Shown here: in pieces, positions 5,323 through 5,765 of the stretch | How positions within the stretch are numbered: the stretch's first letter is position 1 | Layout of the letters: every line of letters begins with the position of its first letter | The notes under the pieces: model-generated | Database searches by the model: none | What the model was told of the DNA's origin: nothing | The model's input: only the letters and a program-made list of their open reading frames with translations | Program-made: the position numbers and the translations under genes | NCBI GenBank assembly: GCA_934358235.1 | Contig: CAKRKK010000158.1 | Location: 1-5,765 of the forward strand | Direction of reading: 5' to 3' | DNA length: 5,765 nucleotides | Source of the DNA: an uncultured Lachnospira sp. | GTDB taxonomy: Bacteria > Bacillota > Clostridia > Lachnospirales > Lachnospiraceae

Positions 5323-5765
5323 ATGTATTCTGATCACGACATTTTTTACAGAGAGCTTATATCTAACGGCTGCGATGCCATCACCAAGTTAAAGAAGCTT
5401 GATATGATTGGAGAATATGAAGCACCTGAGGATATTGAATATAAGATAGATGTTAAGGTAAGTGCTAACAACAAGACAATTAAGATTATTGATAATGGTA
5501 TCGGTATGACCTCTGATGAAGTTGAACAGTATATCAATCAGATAGCTTTCTCTGGTGCAGAAGCCTTCCTTGAAAAGTATAAGGACAAGGCTAATGATGA
5601 CCAGATTATAGGTCATTTCGGACTTGGCTTCTACTCTGCATTCATGGTAGCAGACAAGGTTACTATTGATACTCTTTCCTTCAAGGATGGTGCTAAGGCT
5701 GTTCACTGGGAATGTGACGGCGGCACAGAATATGATATGGCTGATGGAACTGCCACAACACCTGG
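5323..5765 (+). CDS. htpG: Hsp90 chaperone HtpG, 5' part; N-terminus atypical, runs off the right edge
   Basis: Hsp90 N-terminal ATPase domain is read from 5293 to the window end. From ATG 5323 (147 codons visible) it has the N-box YRELISNGCDAI with catalytic Glu E11 and N15, the ATP-binding DNGIGM (57-62), the lid region IAFSGA, and the glycine-rich GHFGLGFYSAFMVADKV (97-113). Homology already begins at 5293 (EIIFPIIKKW then MYSDHD, corresponding to the usual ENIFPIIKKW), but no ATG, GTG or TTG lies in frame between the stop at 5278-5280 and ATG 5323. No Shine-Dalgarno is visible before either point. The first dozen or so residues of normal HtpG, including the swapped beta strand, are absent. 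ATG 5323 is therefore only the first formal start. An ATG at 5291 lies in another frame and would join this one if a single T were added to the TTTT at 5300-5303. The gene may be truncated, contain a sequence error, or use an unusual start. Regulation by HrcA is indicated by CIRCE. Confidence 0.75.
   Translation, partial: MYSDHDIFYRELISNGCDAITKLKKLDMIGEYEAPEDIEYKIDVKVSANNKTIKIIDNGIGMTSDEVEQYINQIAFSGAEAFLEKYKDKANDDQIIGHFGLGFYSAFMVADKVTIDTLSFKDGAKAVHWECDGGTEYDMADGTATTP

Noticed and set aside
5346..5706. Minus-strand open frames of 63 and 105 codons
   Set aside because: Antisense to the Hsp90 ATPase domain, whose plus-strand reading is unmistakable.

Overview
The window looks like chromosomal core sequence from a low-GC, endospore-lineage member of the Clostridia, most likely Lachnospiraceae. 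The reasons are a sigma-G gene, strong AGGAGG-type ribosome binding sites, consensus sigma-A promoters, an HrcA/CIRCE operator, and a 169-residue protein that I recognise as the DUF5721 type found mainly in Lachnospiraceae. I see no insertion sequence, phage gene, tRNA, rRNA or CRISPR array.

Layout, left to right. Positions 1-698 (minus strand) hold a probable two-gene operon: nrdR (repressor of ribonucleotide reductase genes), then the 5' part of yqeG (HAD phosphatase), which runs off the left edge. The operon has a perfect TTGACA-17-TATAAT promoter with a 17-bp dyad over the expected transcription start. Divergent from it is sigG (890-1672, plus), the late forespore sigma factor. It ends at a large two-tier hairpin (about 1705-1757) shared with the convergent minus-strand gene 1796-2776, a DHH/DHHA1 phosphoesterase of the NrnA type. 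A second divergent intergenic region (2777-2932) carries promoters for the phosphoesterase gene and for a two-gene ABC importer. That importer consists of an SsuB/TauB-like ATPase (2933-3751, apparent TTG start) and an SsuC/TauC-like permease (3748-4557), joined by an ATGA overlap. No substrate-binding protein gene is present. The DUF5721 gene (4662-5171) follows with its own promoter. The right end holds a perfect CIRCE element (5221-5247) and then the 5' part of htpG (Hsp90), which runs off the right edge.

Most of the region is ordinary housekeeping content. The oddest point is the start of htpG. Hsp90 homology begins abruptly about 45 bp after CIRCE, and neither a Shine-Dalgarno sequence nor an in-frame ATG/GTG/TTG precedes it. 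The usual first dozen or so residues, which form the swapped N-terminal beta strand, are missing. This could be a small deletion, a sequence error or an unusual start. Secondary points are the orphan importer, the TTG start decided by its ribosome binding site, a tandem 9-bp repeat in the phosphoesterase leader, and CIRCE possibly acting also as a transcription terminator. I did not find a convincing new multi-gene system.
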